Assembly: GCA_028023455.1 (NCBI GenBank)
Contig: JAQFVV010012416.1
Location: 605,001-669,000, forward strand
DNA length: 64,000 bases
Source: Epiperipatus broadwayi
Lineage: Eukaryota > Onychophora > Udeonychophora > Euonychophora > Peripatidae
Reading direction: 5' to 3'
Shown: positions 44,164-56,049 of the stretch, piece after piece
Position numbering within the stretch: position 1 is the stretch's first letter
Layout: each line of letters begins with the position of its first letter
Notes under the pieces: generated by a model
The model's database searches: none
The model's input: only the letters and a program-made list of their open reading frames with translations
What the model was told of the DNA's origin: nothing
Made by a program: the position numbers and the translations under genes

Positions 44164-44668
44164 CACCTTTTTTGTTTGTGTTACTTAAAAGTTTTACAAT
44201 ATTTAAAAAAACAATAACGTTATATTTTATTGCGTAAAACAAAAATAATAAATTTACTTTTCTTTCCTTGTGAAATATTTGTTCATTATTTCCTTTCTTT
44301 TAATTCTATTTATTGTCTTTTTAAAGATAGAAAAATGTTATGTTTTAAGTTAGATTAAAAAAATTACAAAGTGTTTTGTTTGGGAAAAAATCTTTAAACA
44401 ATAGAGAAACTTCAGTGCCTAAAGAAACAAACGCTAAAGATATTGTGAGGAGTTTGAAAGATAATAAATATCAAAGTTAAATTGGAAGAATAAAGTTATA
44501 CAATTTTCTTCTTCTTCCTCCTTTCCTTATGTATTAATTTCTATATTTACATATACCATTTCCAATCTTCTTATACACTTAACAATACTATTTTTTACAC
44601 CAAAACTTTTTTGGAAATAGGTTTATAAAGATCTCTGATGATGACTGCAGGATAGTCTAAAGACTTAG

Positions 44669-44770
44669 CGTTGTTAGCCGAGAAGTCATCGCACCCGCCT
44701 TGCAAGCAAGTAATTGTTTGCAGACGGGTGTGGGTTCGCGTCCCGGCCGATGCTTTGACATATGAAAAAA
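44669..44770 (+). mobile_element. tRNA-derived SINE family 1
   Basis: GCGTTGTTAGCCGAGAAGTC, anticodon loop CTTGCAA, B box GGTTCGCGTCC, end GATGCTTTGACATATG plus A run. The B box and acceptor 3' half are well kept. No clear target duplication. Confidence 0.87.
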
Positions 44771-45683
44771 ACAAAACTGTAAGAGTAAAGGTTTGGTGTA
44801 AAAAATAGTATTGTTAAGTGTATAAGAAGATGGGAAAATGGTATGAAAAGAATAAAATTAGCTATATAAATTATTGGAAAAAAAAATATCTTACACGTAT
44901 TTATTACCTTTTGTAACCATTTTTTTTTTTTAGAAATACTAATTATAATCATAAATATTATTGCATGCACTTATTCAATTTTAATAAAGTAAAATTAATA
45001 TGTATTTTTTTAAAAATTATCAGCTTTCACTGTCTTGTCTGTTTTCCAGCTTATTTTTAAGTTTTCTGTCTTCTATTTTTTTTCCTGTTAAATAATTATG
45101 ATCCAATTTTTTAAAAAATGTCATAAAATTACAATGTTTTCGCACATATACTGCACACACACGTTAGTAGCACGCACCCAATTTCTTTCAGTCAAATGTT
45201 CTGGTTTTTTCTTTTTAATTATTATAAAAATCTGTAAACAATATCTATACTGGTAAAAAGAAATAAAAACAATATGGTACTTAATACATGTAGGATATTT
45301 GATGGCAGCAAATATTATTGAAGAAATTATGAAGCAAAGTAGAATTGGATTAAGTATATATTTAAAGATGTAGTATTTATGAAGATCATGCTAGAGAATA
45401 AAAGGAAAAAAAAGTAAAGAAATTGATGAAGTGAACTTAAAGAAAAGAATACTTATGAGAAATAATGCAACATATAGCTTCTTTTGCATATCTTTTCTAA
45501 CAAGAAAAGTAAAAATAATGGAATCATTTATGGTTTAGTTCAAACAAAGCCAAATACCAAATCTGACAGAGCTGGAACAAAAATCCATTGATCTTAAGCT
45601 CCAGAATCCATATCTCTCTCACTACAGTAAGCCATGCAGAGAAATTAATGATAGTCAAATGGATTATTATTCAGAAGGTCATA
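44771..45683. other. No recognised feature
   Basis: AT-rich with several A/T homopolymers. 45540-45640 (AAGCCAAATACCAAATCTGA, CTGGAACAAAAATCCATTGA) has some layout of a family 2 SINE but too little match to call. Confidence 0.35.
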
Positions 45684-45782
45684 TAAAGTTCTTTTTTCTT
45701 TCTTTCTTTCTTTCTTCCATCATTCCTTCATTTCTTCTGTCCTTCCTTCCTTCTATTTTTCCATCCTTTCTTTATTTTTTTC
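45684..45782. repeat. Pyrimidine-rich (TTTC/TTCC)n tract
   Basis: Almost uninterrupted C/T on the plus strand, degenerate TTTC and TTCC units. Confidence 0.85.
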
Positions 45783-45927
45783 GGAGTTGGAGCTGTGATT
45801 CATAGACTTTCAGTTTGGCAATCTATCACTGCATTAAGCCCATCAGGCATAAGAAGCTCTAATTCTGCTTCTAATCAGATTATTAAGTATACAATCACTC
45901 AATGTATTGTCTGATATATATCATATT

Positions 45928-46235
45928 TAACAAATTTTTCCACACAGCAGTGCCACCCAATGCAAGCTTTGGTAATCAATAGATTGTAGATGGCTGTGCA
46001 TCATAATCCCTACCCAGGGTTTCCCCATCCAATATTCCCAAACTAATTATTAGCTTATATCTTTTATCAGTGAGAAGCCTCAGATATGGAAACAAGACCC
46101 TACATAGCCATAAGCTAAAAATTAGTCTGGAAATATTGGATGGTACACTGTATAGAGATTATGATGTGCAACCATCTGCCATCTATTGACAACTAATGCT
46201 TGCACTAAGTAGCACTACTGTAGGGGGAAAATTCA
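45928..46235. mobile_element. TIR element family A (A7)
   Basis: Left end TTTTCCACACAGCAGTGCCA and CCCAATGCAAGCTTTGGTAA, right end GTAGCACTACTGTAGGGGGA. The interior CAATATTCCCAAACTAATTA is mirrored by TAGTCTGGAAATATTGG. Diverged. Confidence 0.78.
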
Positions 46236-46717
46236 ACAGCATGAAGAAATGATTAACCAGGGATACAACAACCCCAAATGAATACTACTGGCTAGCAAAA
46301 AGAAAATAGATGTCTCAATCCTGTCATCCATCTACATATTTAAATGACTATGTATGTGATTCTAGAAAAATCTCTGCTTCTCAGGAGTAGGAGGGAATAG
46401 TGACTGTGCTGCATGGGAAAATACATGTACACCTTAATTTTAAAAGACATGCCTTAATCCTATCTTTTCTAACACCAGATTGAGCATTCATTACCAAAAA
46501 CCAATGTATAGATTGATAGATAATGTATTGGCCAAAGACTTCAATGGGCCAATGGGCAATGTTGCTTACTTAATCTAAGTGGGTAGAGATCTAGCAATAA
46601 ATAATTGTTTTAAGGCAAAGAAGAAGTCAGCAATATGGACAAAAAAAAATCAAAAAGGATTTGGATTCACCTTTATACCCAGTTTAATTTCTGCTGAAGA
46701 TGCTGAAATTAATCTAA
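46236..46717. other. No recognised feature
   Basis: Moderately complex sequence without open frames or familiar repeats. Confidence 0.35.
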
Positions 46718-46836
46718 TGATATTGGATGAGTAGGTATTAGATAGGGATTTTATGCACAAACCTTCTTGCATCCATTGATTACTCTGGCATACACTGTTT
46801 GTCACTACTGCATGGAGAGTTTTGTCTCTGTTTTAA
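46718..46836. mobile_element. TIR element family A, right half only (A8)
   Basis: GATATTGGATGAGTAGGTAT, TAGATAGGGATTTTATGCAC, TTCTTGCATCCATTGATTAC, then GTCACTACTGCATGGAGAGT and TTTGTCTCTGTTTTAA. Only the right portion of the element. Confidence 0.75.
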
Positions 46837-47929
46837 AGTAAAAGAAATTGAACAGTCTTATTGTATGACTTATTTTTTTTGTCATTGTTGCTGTCTTTAT
46901 GCAATAAATATGAACATCAAATAATGATGCTTAATTCTTCTGATTGAGAACATCTTATCCAGTGGACACTGTTTAAAAGATAATAAAGATGATCAATATT
47001 GAGTTTCTGAGCCGTATCTGATTATAGAACTGTGCCCTTCCAGCAGTGAAGTGCACATGACATTACAGGTGAACATTGAAATGATTATATGAAGACAGTT
47101 CATGGGCGAAAGCCTACTAAGGATTTATTGGATTACATTTGTTATTCACTATAAGAATGAGTGATGCAGTGAACTGCAGAACATGAGCTGTTAATTGAGA
47201 ACTGATAATCAGAAGATAATCAAAAATTCACCCTTGTACAAAATTTATGTTAGTATTATTTTTTTTTTCTGTACAAAATCACTTTATATCATACTTATTT
47301 ACGTTTAATAAATTTATTGGGAAAAAAAATCTGGATTAAAGAGAATATAGAATAGGTTTTCTATGAAATTTATCTTGGTAACATCTTTTTGCGTTGAAAC
47401 TTTTACATCTGTCTAAAAATCTATTGATACTGAAAATGGGTTTATGCACTGGTATCTGAACTCATTTTATAAATTTTATGTTCCAATGTTAGATTCAAAA
47501 AATCCTGAAAAAGAAATGCATTACTTAATAGAAAAATAAATTATTTTAGGAGGGAAAAATAGTATTGGCACTGTAAACTTGAAGGTTTATTGTTATTGAA
47601 TATTCGCAAAACACACATATTGATTATCACAAACATGTCTAGTTAAACATGTTTAGACATTCACTTTATTATGAAGAAACTTGAATTCGCTAATGCATAA
47701 TATACTGACAACTTATGTATTACATAAATATAGATAGGAATATATATAAAAAGTCAATATTATGTAACTACTTATAGTCACAGATTGTTGGACAACTTAC
47801 ATATTAAGACACACTGACGAAATTGTAGTCACATTAAACAAAAGGTTCTATCACAAATATATGAGTTAAAAATAATGTTCACTCTTTAGCAAGAACTGTT
47901 ATTTATGATAAATCTCAGTAACTACTAGT
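46837..47929. other. No recognised feature
   Basis: AT-rich, nothing identified. Confidence 0.35.
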
Positions 47930-48128
47930 ATTGAAATTTTAAACTGGATTCCAAGAGATTGTAAAAGACCCAGAAAGAGACCACATGTGAGATGGATGGA
48001 TGAAATAAGAAAGTGTGCAGGGGTGATGTGGAGAAGAGAAGCTAAAGATCGGAGAAGATGGATTAAACTTGGAGAGACCTTCATCCTGCAGTGGATTGAT
48101 AATGGTTGATAATGATGATGATGATGAC
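47930..48128 (+). mobile_element. RTE-like LINE 3' end, 5'-truncated (copy 1)
   Basis: Encodes ILNWIPRDCKRPRKRPHVRW, MDEIRKCAGVMWRREAKDRR and RWIKLGETFILQWIDNG, the extreme C-terminus of RTE-type ORF2 proteins, followed by the (GATGAT)n tail at 48102-48126. About 180 bp of element. Nearly identical to the copy 600 bp downstream. Confidence 0.88.
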
Positions 48129-48539
48129 TAGTAACAAACTATAAATTGTAGTTTCTGAATTCATTATGTTACCGCATTATGTATAAGCGTTAACAAGTAA
48201 GTGAAAATACGAATACGTCCGCTCTTATGAACACAAATATATTATAGTTTGTGGTCTACCCAAATTTGGGCAATCTAACACTGGATGCCATTACTTAGAC
48301 TCATAAAAAACTAATCTACTAGAAAAATATTTAGTAAAAAAAATAAACAAAACATTTTTAATGGCGGTAATTGACTGTTACTAATTTCACAATGAATAAT
48401 TGGAAGTTTAGTGTTCTTAAGTTAGAAATGAGACACCTTATTTGTGAAATGATAGTATAAGTGTTTATTGCATTTGTTTTTGAATTTGAAAAAGGGAAAT
48501 GTACATTTTATAAAATCTATGCAGTTATAATATACATTT
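48129..48539. other. No recognised feature
   Basis: AT-rich spacer between two truncated RTE copies. TACATTTTATAAAATSTAT is directly repeated at 48501 and 48533 before the second copy. Confidence 0.4.
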
Positions 48540-48785
48540 TATAAAATGTATAGTTGGGCTGGACATATTGCTAGAAGAGATGAGAATAGATGTACAATTG
48601 AAATCTTAAACTGGATGCCAAGAGATTGTAAAAGACCCAGAAAGAGACCACATGTTAGATGGATGGATGAAATAAGAAAGTGTGCAGTGGTGATGTGGAG
48701 AAGAGAAGCTAAAGATCGGAGAAGATGGATTGAACTTGGAGAGACCTTCATCCTGCAGTGGATTGATAATGGTTGATGATGACAA
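48540..48785 (+). mobile_element. RTE-like LINE 3' end, 5'-truncated (copy 2)
   Basis: 76 codons remain open: YSWAGHIARRDENRCTIEIL, NWMPRDCKRPRKRPHVRWMD, CAVVMWRREAKDRRRWIELG, ETFILQWIDNG. These are the W-A-G-H and R-P-x-x-R-W hallmarks of the RTE ORF2 C-terminus. It extends about 65 bp further 5' than copy 1 and ends in a shorter TGATGATGAC tail. The open frame is a protein tail only, not a gene. Confidence 0.9.
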
Positions 48786-49239
48786 TGAGATACCTTTAAT
48801 GAGATACCCATAAGGTTCTCATAATTTATTATAGTGAAGCAATAACATTTGTAAACAAACTTATTTTCAATAACAAATACAGACCTTTAATTTTGTTAGA
48901 GTGTATATAATACTCTGCTGGAATTAAATGTAGCAACATCATGGCAACACTTAAATTTTTCAACAATGCTATCTGGCTGGATAGAGTCAAATCAAGCAGA
49001 CAAAAAAGGAAATCAATTTTTTGTCTATTATACTATTTTGATTAATCAGTTTGACTTCTGTTGCATTGTTCTGAGTTACTGTGTATTTAAAATCTTAGAA
49101 GAGGATGAAAATTGATTTCCTTTTATTTTATCTACTTGATTTGGAACTTTTTAACTCTAGCACTGACAGAAAATTTAAATGTTAGCTTGATGTGAATATT
49201 TGTTGTGCTGAAAATATTATGAAAATTCTATTTTATTAT
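48786..49239. other. No recognised feature
   Basis: CAAAAAAGGAAATCAATTTT near 49000 and AAAATTGATTTCCTTTTATT near 49108 form an inverted pair of roughly 170 bp span (48950-49165), probably a small hairpin element. Nothing else seen. Confidence 0.4.
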
Positions 49240-49789
49240 AATTTTGTTTTTTTATTAATTAATTAATTATTTTATTTTATTAAAAAATAAAAATAAAAAA
49301 GTTCTCTTTTTGTTGTAATTAATTATTTACTTTTTTTTTTTTTCTCTTTTGGGGGGTTTGTTTTTTTTTTTTTTTTTTTTTTTATATATATAAATAAAGG
49401 AAGGTATTTTTTGGTATTTTTTTTTATTTTTTTTTTTTTTTTTGTGTTTTTTTTTTTATACATATTTTTTTTTATTATAAAAAAATTATTTTTCTTAACA
49501 TTTTCTTCTTTTCTTATTTTTCTCCTTTTCCTAGCTTTTTTGTTTTTTTTTGGGTTTATGAGGGGTTATGATATTTTTTTAATTTTTTTTTTTTTCCTTT
49601 TCCTCCTCCTGTCCCTTCGGTTGGGGTTTTTGGGTGGGGAGGTGGGGAATTGGTTTTTTATTTTTAGAAAAATTTTAATATACGAAAAAAGAAAAAAGAG
49701 AAGGGGGGAAGGGGGAGAAATAAAAAAAAAAAAAAAAATATAATAAAAATTAAAAAAAAAAAAAGGGGGGAAAAATAAAAAAAAAAATT
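49240..49789. repeat. Extreme low-complexity T-rich to A/G-rich block
   Basis: Poly-T with scattered G and C (49320-49610), a GC-richer bridge (CCTGTCCCTTCGGTTGGGGT near 49608), then poly-A/poly-G (49680-49790). Open frames of 110 and 158 codons in this block are low-complexity artefacts. The odd composition suggests poorly resolved assembly or consensus sequence. Confidence 0.8.
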
Positions 49790-49917
49790 CATATGTGGTT
49801 TTATTGGCCCAGGAGTTCATAAGAAGTTTGAATACCTGACTTATGAGTGCCAGAATCGATCCTGGGACCTTCAAAGTCAGATGCTCTCCCAACTGTGCCA
49901 ACCCACACAGGACATTC
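49790..49917 (-). mobile_element. tRNA-derived SINE family 2
   Basis: Plus-strand text ATGTGGTTTTATTGGCCCAG, GAGTTCATAAGAAGTTTGAA, AGAATCGATCCTGGGACCTT, AGATGCTCTCCCAACTGTGC, CAACCCACACAGG is the reverse complement of the family. The preceding A-rich block lies at its 3' (tail) side. Confidence 0.82.
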
Positions 49918-50204
49918 ACATATATTAAATAGATTAATAAAATATACATATTAAAAATAATAAGATATATAAATAATGAAAATATATATATCAAAATAAG
50001 ATTATTGTATACCATTGTAAATAAATGAGTTTTATAACACAAATATATTTATAAGTCTGAAAAGGATTACTAGTCGGTCGAAACTGTTAAATTTAGTAAA
50101 AAGCATTGTGAAAAGTGCAATAAATTTTTTACAGATTTATTTTAAAATGTAACTTATGAATTGTTTTAATTGATCAGATCAAAGTGTAAGTAGTTGCTCA
50201 TGAT
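49918..50204. other. No recognised feature
   Basis: AT-rich, nothing identified. Confidence 0.35.
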
Positions 50205-50400
50205 AGTTATTAAGATCTTTATTGGGCAGAGATAGTATTCTGTCTTCCTTGCCTATGACCTGGATTCAAACCTGGACAAAGTGAAATCTTTATTCAAAAT
50301 CTTAGAACATATTTAGATTGCTGTCTCATAGCCAACCCAGATAACTATCCAACACTGATCAGCAAATGGATACCTAGCTATTTTTAGCTAGAGTGTGAAA
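50205..50400 (-). mobile_element. SINE family 3
   Basis: The minus strand reads CTAGCTAAAAATAGCTAGGT, ATCCATTTGCTGATCAGTGT, TGGATAGTTATCTGGGTTGG, then CAGGTTTGAATCCAGGTCAT, a good B box match. It is the best copy for the segment after the core. Confidence 0.62.
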
Positions 50401-51027
50401 TAAAAATTAAAAAAAAAATATTCAAATCATCATTACTCAGAAATTGGCAAGTTTGGTAAATAGTTCACTTTGGTGGTTAATGATGACACAACATGGTGTT
50501 TTAGACTTATTTTTGATTTTGCTTTTTATAATATTATTTTGTGGAACAGTTTACAAGTATATTAATGAAGCAGGCATCAATATAAAATATAGCCCTGATA
50601 GTGGTATGTTTTCAGTTTGCCTTGTTAAAAGCAAAAGCTAACGATTGTGTGATTTTATTAATAAATATTCACAATTCAGATGAGTTTCAGCCAGAGATGG
50701 GGAAAAAATCACAAATTCGTAAGTTGAGTGCCTATCAGCTTGAGACTGTATCTCAATTTAGATATTTTGATATTTTTAAGTAAAAAAAATACACTTAGAA
50801 AGTAATATGTAACACAGAATCTAATATCCTGTGAGTGCATTTAATAATTTACAAGAAGCTTTTATTTTATGGTCAATAGTGCTCCTATAATTTGTGATAC
50901 CAAGCAAAAATCAACATTATTGAAAACTTCTAAATGAAAAACAGAGACTTCCTGCAATATTTAAACTTGCAGGAAATTTGTTTAATAAAATTATAAAATA
51001 AATTAAAGACTTGTACATTTGTTAAAT
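50401..51027. other. No recognised feature
   Basis: Two overlapping plus-strand open frames (65 and 60 codons, 50444-50783) with hydrophobic stretches but no motif or paralogue. Not called. Confidence 0.35.
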
Positions 51028-51295
51028 AATATTTCCATAGCGTATTTTTCACTACACCACTCTCATGCAAAGGTAGGGACTGGTTTAAATCTGCTTTTAA
51101 AACCTCATGGAGGGGGTGTAATCATAAACATATGACCAAAGACGTGAAAAAGATGTATGATCTTCAAGATGCACATTTCATGCTGCCGCAGCACTCATCA
51201 GTTGTGGTATAGTGAAAATTACACTACAGAAATATTATTCATTAAGTGAATAATCTCTTTTGTAATGAATGACTAATATAAATTATATGTTATTT
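51028..51295. mobile_element. TIR element family B (copy at 51 kb)
   Basis: AATATTTCCATAGCGTATTT, CACTACACCACTCTCATGCA, CTCATGGAGGGGGTGTAATC, AACATATGACCAAAGACGTG, AGCACTCATCAGTTG, and a right end GTGAAAATTACACTACAGAA, ATATTATTCATTAAGTGAAT, GAATGACTAATATAAATTAT. Matches the two pieces at 11.2-11.7 kb. Confidence 0.75.
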
Positions 51296-53358
51296 AAAAA
51301 TTTATTAGTGAAGTATAAGTACCATAAAATTTATATATATATTATAATGATCGAAATGTAAGTGAAGATCGAATCTAACCACAAACTATGATATCTGTTC
51401 TACAAGGTGCCATCTAGGCATTTAAACCTAGAAAAATTTATAGAGTAGGCAGATACGCGCTGTTAAGATTCCACTTTATTTAAATATTCCGATCGTTAGC
51501 CCAAGTCACTAGCTCAGTAGAGTAGCAGAGATAATAAAATATAAATTTTATATCTTAAATATAAAAGAATAAAAGCCACTGCCAGAAATTAACACATAAA
51601 AATATTTATTTACGCACATATAAAATAACATTTAAATTTTGAGGAATAAATTCAACATTTTAGATTTTTCTATTAATCTTTTAATTTTACATTTAACTAA
51701 GTTTCAATGAGTTTAATATTTTATTTAGATAGTCAAGTATGAATAGACTACATAGACCTGCATTTGAAAAGAAAATATTCTTCCCTGATTTAACCTTAGG
51801 CAACAAATTTCGCAACCAAACTGGCACCAATCCATCTGATACATTCATGTATTCAATGTAGCATGATACGACAACACAAAATACTATACTGTCAGGAAAG
51901 TACATCTGAACTTAAATCTGTTGGCAAGTAGAACAATAAACAAAAAACTCCATAGGAATGGACTGCAGTCTTCTGCCAACTTACAAACCCATCCATAGGC
52001 AAACAGAAGGTGTGTGGCATATATATGCAATCCTGCCCATAGTGGATCTCATACTACATCTACTAATTACACAAATATATCCAATCCATTGAGCCAATTC
52101 AACTACGAAACGAATAACCTAAGATTACCCTCCCTTAATATAACTTTACAAACTATATAGCCATTCACGCCCGACTTAAATTTAACATTTAGATACGTTC
52201 ACACAAATAAATTTTATAAAATTTGTTTTAAAAATGTTGAGTATAGATCAGCTGCACAGATTCCATGGTCAAAAACATTCCAAATTAAACACAACTGATC
52301 AAAATACAAAGTCCTCGATAAACATCACTTGCATAGGGAATAAACAAATCCCATTAGCATTCATCGTAAGATGCTGCAGTGATATCATTGACCCATATAT
52401 TCTAATCGAATGTGAAAACCACAACATAATCAACCGCTAAAGAATCTATGCAACGTCTATACCCAACCTAAATTTCATCATTTAAAATTTAAACAATAAA
52501 CACTTTATACAATAAGAAAAAAAAATGGAAATGATTTTTATCAATCGGAAAACATATAAAATTAAACATTATTAATTTAATTTTAAATTTAAAAAAGTCA
52601 GATGGAAGTTCATAAGCTTGAACAAAAGTTCTTAGTTATTTTTAAATTTAGAGTTCATGTCAATATAGCTTATGGTAGAAGAGTCCAGGTTCCTGTTTTT
52701 TAATTCCCGCGATGTCTCCATTGGAAGATAATGTTCTGGAGGTAGCATTAGCTGGTTCCATTCTTGTATCACAGTCTTTTCATTTTATAATTTTTTTAAC
52801 TAGAGAGTGTGGTATGTGCGTCCTACCACAACTCTCAAACACACCACGCTGGAACTCAATATTTCTCTTTTTATAGTAAATCTCCAGATTGAATGAACAA
52901 AGATGTCACTAATCCAAATTTTCGTTCGGGTCCGGGCTGAGGCTTGGTGCTTCCATTGGTCAAGCTAAAATCTCTTTATTCTCTTATCTAATTTACTCTC
53001 TGACTTTTTAATTAGACAGCTTTTGGATAATTAATAAACAATCATTTCCATTTACAGATTACAGGAATTAATTAATACCTGTTTTTATTTTTACTTACGT
53101 TATTTCTTTTTTAAACTATTTTTATATTTAAATCTTTTTTTTATAAAAAAAAATACATTCAAATACCTTTTTTTATTTATTAAAAAAAAATATTTTTAAA
53201 GTTTAGCATCTGTGCGAATATATACGTTTGTTTATAGCATTTTAATTTTAGCGTTTAGTTTTTTTTCCTTTTTAATACACTTATTTTTATATGCGAACTT
53301 AAAAGTTTTTATTTCAATTTAATGTAACGACATATTTATATATCGTTACAATATGTAT
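51296..53358. other. Mostly unique segment, no gene recognised
   Basis: Contains 70-codon (minus, 51693-51905) and 68-codon (plus, 52234-52440) open frames without known motifs. 52700-52980 is less AT-rich, with CCATTGG at 52716-52724 and 52951-52960 and GTTCGGGTCCGGGCTGAGGC near 52924. This could be an LTR, a host regulatory segment or simply unique DNA. I cannot choose. Confidence 0.35.
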
Positions 53359-53458
53359 ATTTTCTCATGTGTCATAGCATCAGCCAGGAAGCGAACCCGC
53401 TAACCCAGGACAACTACTTGTAAAGCAGTTGTCACTGATCTCTCAACCACCAACGCTT
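53359..53458 (-). mobile_element. tRNA-derived SINE family 1 (TAC subfamily)
   Basis: Minus strand: GCGTTGGTGGTTGAGAGATC, anticodon-loop region TTTACAA, B box-like GGTTCGCTTCC (plus-strand GGAAGCGAACC at 53388), end TGATGCTATGACACATG. Somewhat diverged. Confidence 0.8.
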
Positions 53459-53859
53459 GCTTGCCTATCATCATAGGTTAAAGTTTTACATGTTTATGTA
53501 ATGTCAAATTAGATAATCTGTTGTGTTTTTTTGTCTGTTGAGATATAGAAACCTTTAACTTTGCATTAATAGTAATTTAAAAAAACAAACAAAAATATCT
53601 TTTATTTGATGTTAAATTTATACCCCTATGAAAAGGGTATAAAGCTTGAAAATTTGCATTATTAAATATAAAATGTATTTATATATAAACAAGCTGTTAT
53701 TGTATAATTATAAATATGCAGCATTTTTAAAAATTCTTATTTTTCACAAAACTATATTTTTTAAAAGTGTCACAATTCTGCTGTTTCTATTTCAATAGGA
53801 AATTTTTTATAAGAGCAATATAGTTTTAAAAATCCATTTGAAAATTTGATCAACTCTTA
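53459..53859. other. No recognised feature
   Basis: AT-rich, nothing identified. Confidence 0.35.
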
Positions 53860-55030
53860 TGCTTACCTTGCAAGGAGAAGAACTATATAGGACTCCTTTC
53901 TCCTCTCAATACAAAAAACCATTAATTTGTTATCCAAAGTTCATTTGTCACTATGTGCAAAAACTTCACTGCTGAATATCCTGCCGATCATTAACTTTTC
54001 CCAAAGATTCATCAGAAAGATAAATTCACTATGTGCAAGACTTATGTAGAGGGGCAAGACCATGGCCATAAGCCTGAGGGGCTTTCATGGGCATACAAAA
54101 CTCAATGGGCTATCATTGCACTCTGTTATAACCTTTTGTTCCCAGCGTACACATAACACCATCCTTAACCTATCTCACCATTTCTTGGAAGCATCATGCT
54201 TCATTTCTGTCTGTCCTACTGACACCCCTCCTCTTCCTATGAGAGGTTGGTTGTCATCCTTATTGCTAAATATTGCAAAATTTATCCCTCTACCTAATCA
54301 GGTTAACTCACAGAAAATTAAGTACTAGGATGCATGCCCTCTAATTAATGAAGAACCCTCCCCCCCAGTCCCATCACTGCTAACCCTTCCCAATCATTTA
54401 ATCATTAAAAAGTTTAAATGGTGGCATCTAAAGCCAAAATGTTTAGATTTTTTGATTAAAATAAACCTGAATGCTCTACCCACGTCATTTTCTGGTCTAT
54501 CATAGAGGGTTCTCATGTTTGGACCCAGTCTGCTCTTTATGTAAATGGGATGATGACACAATGATACATATTTGGAGCCATTGTACCTCACTCCAATGGG
54601 ACAGAGACTTTATTCCATCCATATACAAAACTAGAGTGCCTCTCTTCACCAGACCAATTTCTAGCATATCTAATGGGATCTTTCCATCCATAAGAATCAT
54701 AACCTTTCTGCTGTTTGCCTATTGGTCAACTAGGTGCACTTTCATTTATGGCCACACCTTGCTTAACTGTAAGAAATTACTTCTGTCAAAACTTCAGGCC
54801 ATCAGAAACAGAGATGAAAAACTAGCTCCAACATACACCTACAATGCTACATGGAGCCTTGTATAATGGATAATTTGTGATTGACCAGTTGATTTTTTAC
54901 CCCCAGGCCATAGATATTGATGGGGTTATGTAACATTTTTTTTATAGTTTCTGTTAACAATATAACTCTGTTACTGCTATAATGTAATTTTTTGAGCTCA
55001 TAATAAAATGTCTTGATAAAAAAATAAAAA
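53860..55030 (+). pseudogene. Decayed 3' portion of an L1/Tx1-like LINE
   Basis: Second member of the 31-kb LINE group. MWRGKTMAISLRGFHGH region: LNGLSLHSVITFCSQRTHNT (54092-54152) aligns with MNGLGLHSIKVFAIQRTYNM of the intact ORF, then CPTDTPPLPMRGW, then CSLCKWDDDTMIHIWSHC (54532-54586), the same C-x2-C-x8-H-x4-C spacing. The last open stretch (54471-54866) ends at a stop. The 3' end AATAAAATGTCTTGA then A-rich (54999-55035) matches the family end at 34605. Frameshifts and the missing 5' half make it dead. Confidence 0.82.
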
Positions 55031-55194
55031 AATTATATTTTTAACTGATTTAATAAAACTATTAACTTAGCTGGATTTAAACAATTAATTAGCTGTTCAA
55101 TATGTATGCTCATTTAATTTTTATAAAAAAAAGTTCCTAAATTTGGGACTTTATAGTGCTCTGCTCACCCATTGGTAAGGGTGGTACTGTTTAT

Positions 55195-55345
55195 AGTGGT
55201 ATAATTATTTCAACCAATGATCTTCATGGTTTGTTCAGAGATAGAGTATCAAAATCTGAGACAGACGAATTATTGCCCACAACCCAATTCTGATACCTTC
55301 AGTGATTAGACTTCTTATTAACTCCTGAGCAGTTAAAACATTTCA
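55195..55345 (+). mobile_element. tRNA-derived SINE family 2 (diverged)
   Basis: CATGGTTTGTTCAGAGATAG (A box region), CAACCCAATTCTGATACCTT (decayed B box), and a 3' end CTTATTAACTCCTGAGCAGT then TAAAACATTTC, equivalent to the GAGCAATAAAGCCAT tail. Confidence 0.55.
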
Positions 55346-55456
55346 ATATTTATTTCTTTAACTATAAATCTCTTATTCTTCAAAATTTTATTGCATAAAA
55401 GTGAGACATATGTAACATGAAAACAATGTACATTTTTTACTTATGTGAGTTTTGTA

Positions 55457-55724
55457 AAACAATTCAAAACAAAGCAAAACTCTCCATATAGTAGTGCCAT
55501 CTTGTGCTAACAAGAGCAATCAATGGATGCCAGAAGGCTTGTGCATAAAATCCCTATCTAGTGCCTACTCATCCAATATCCCCAGACTAGTTTGTGGCTT
55601 GTGGCCTTCATCAGTGAGGAGCCTTGGATCTGAGAGCACTGCACCTAGATCTTAGGATCTAATGCAGAAGATGGCACTACTATATGGAGAGTTTTGCTTT
55701 GTTTTGAATTGTTTAATAACAATT
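55457..55724. mobile_element. TIR element family A with long perfect TIRs (A9)
   Basis: AAACAATTCAAAACAAAGCA, AAACTCTCCATATAGTAGTG on the left is mirrored base for base by CACTACTATATGGAGAGTTT, TGCTTTGTTTTGAATTGTTT on the right, giving TIRs of about 45 bp. The interior has the left-half blocks only (CAATATCCCCAGACTAGTTT, TTCATCAGTGAGGAGCCTTG). 268 bp. The best preserved copy in the window. Confidence 0.9.
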
Positions 55725-56049
55725 ATGTGCTAGTATGAGATAGTGATCATATGAGTTTTGTACTAGTGTGAAAATATAAAGATGGTGTCACAAGACCAAT
55801 TGCTATATTCTTCAGTTAACCAAATAAGATTATATTAATTCAACCATTTTTCTTTTATTGTAACATACTTCAAAACACTTTTTATAAAAAAAAATATTTT
55901 GAGGTTTACAGTAATAAAATCAAAATCAATGAATATCATCATTTATGTCATCTAATGATGACATGGTTTTTATAAATAATGCTTCAGAACGTTTGAGATA
56001 CTTCTAAGACCAATCAGATGAACATAAGAAAGAAGGTGTGTACGGATAA
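55725..56049. other. No recognised feature
   Basis: AT-rich, nothing identified. Confidence 0.35.

Noticed and set aside
49411-50042. 110- and 158-codon Phe/Lys-rich open frames
   Set aside because: They arise from poly-T/poly-A low-complexity sequence, and the second also crosses a SINE.
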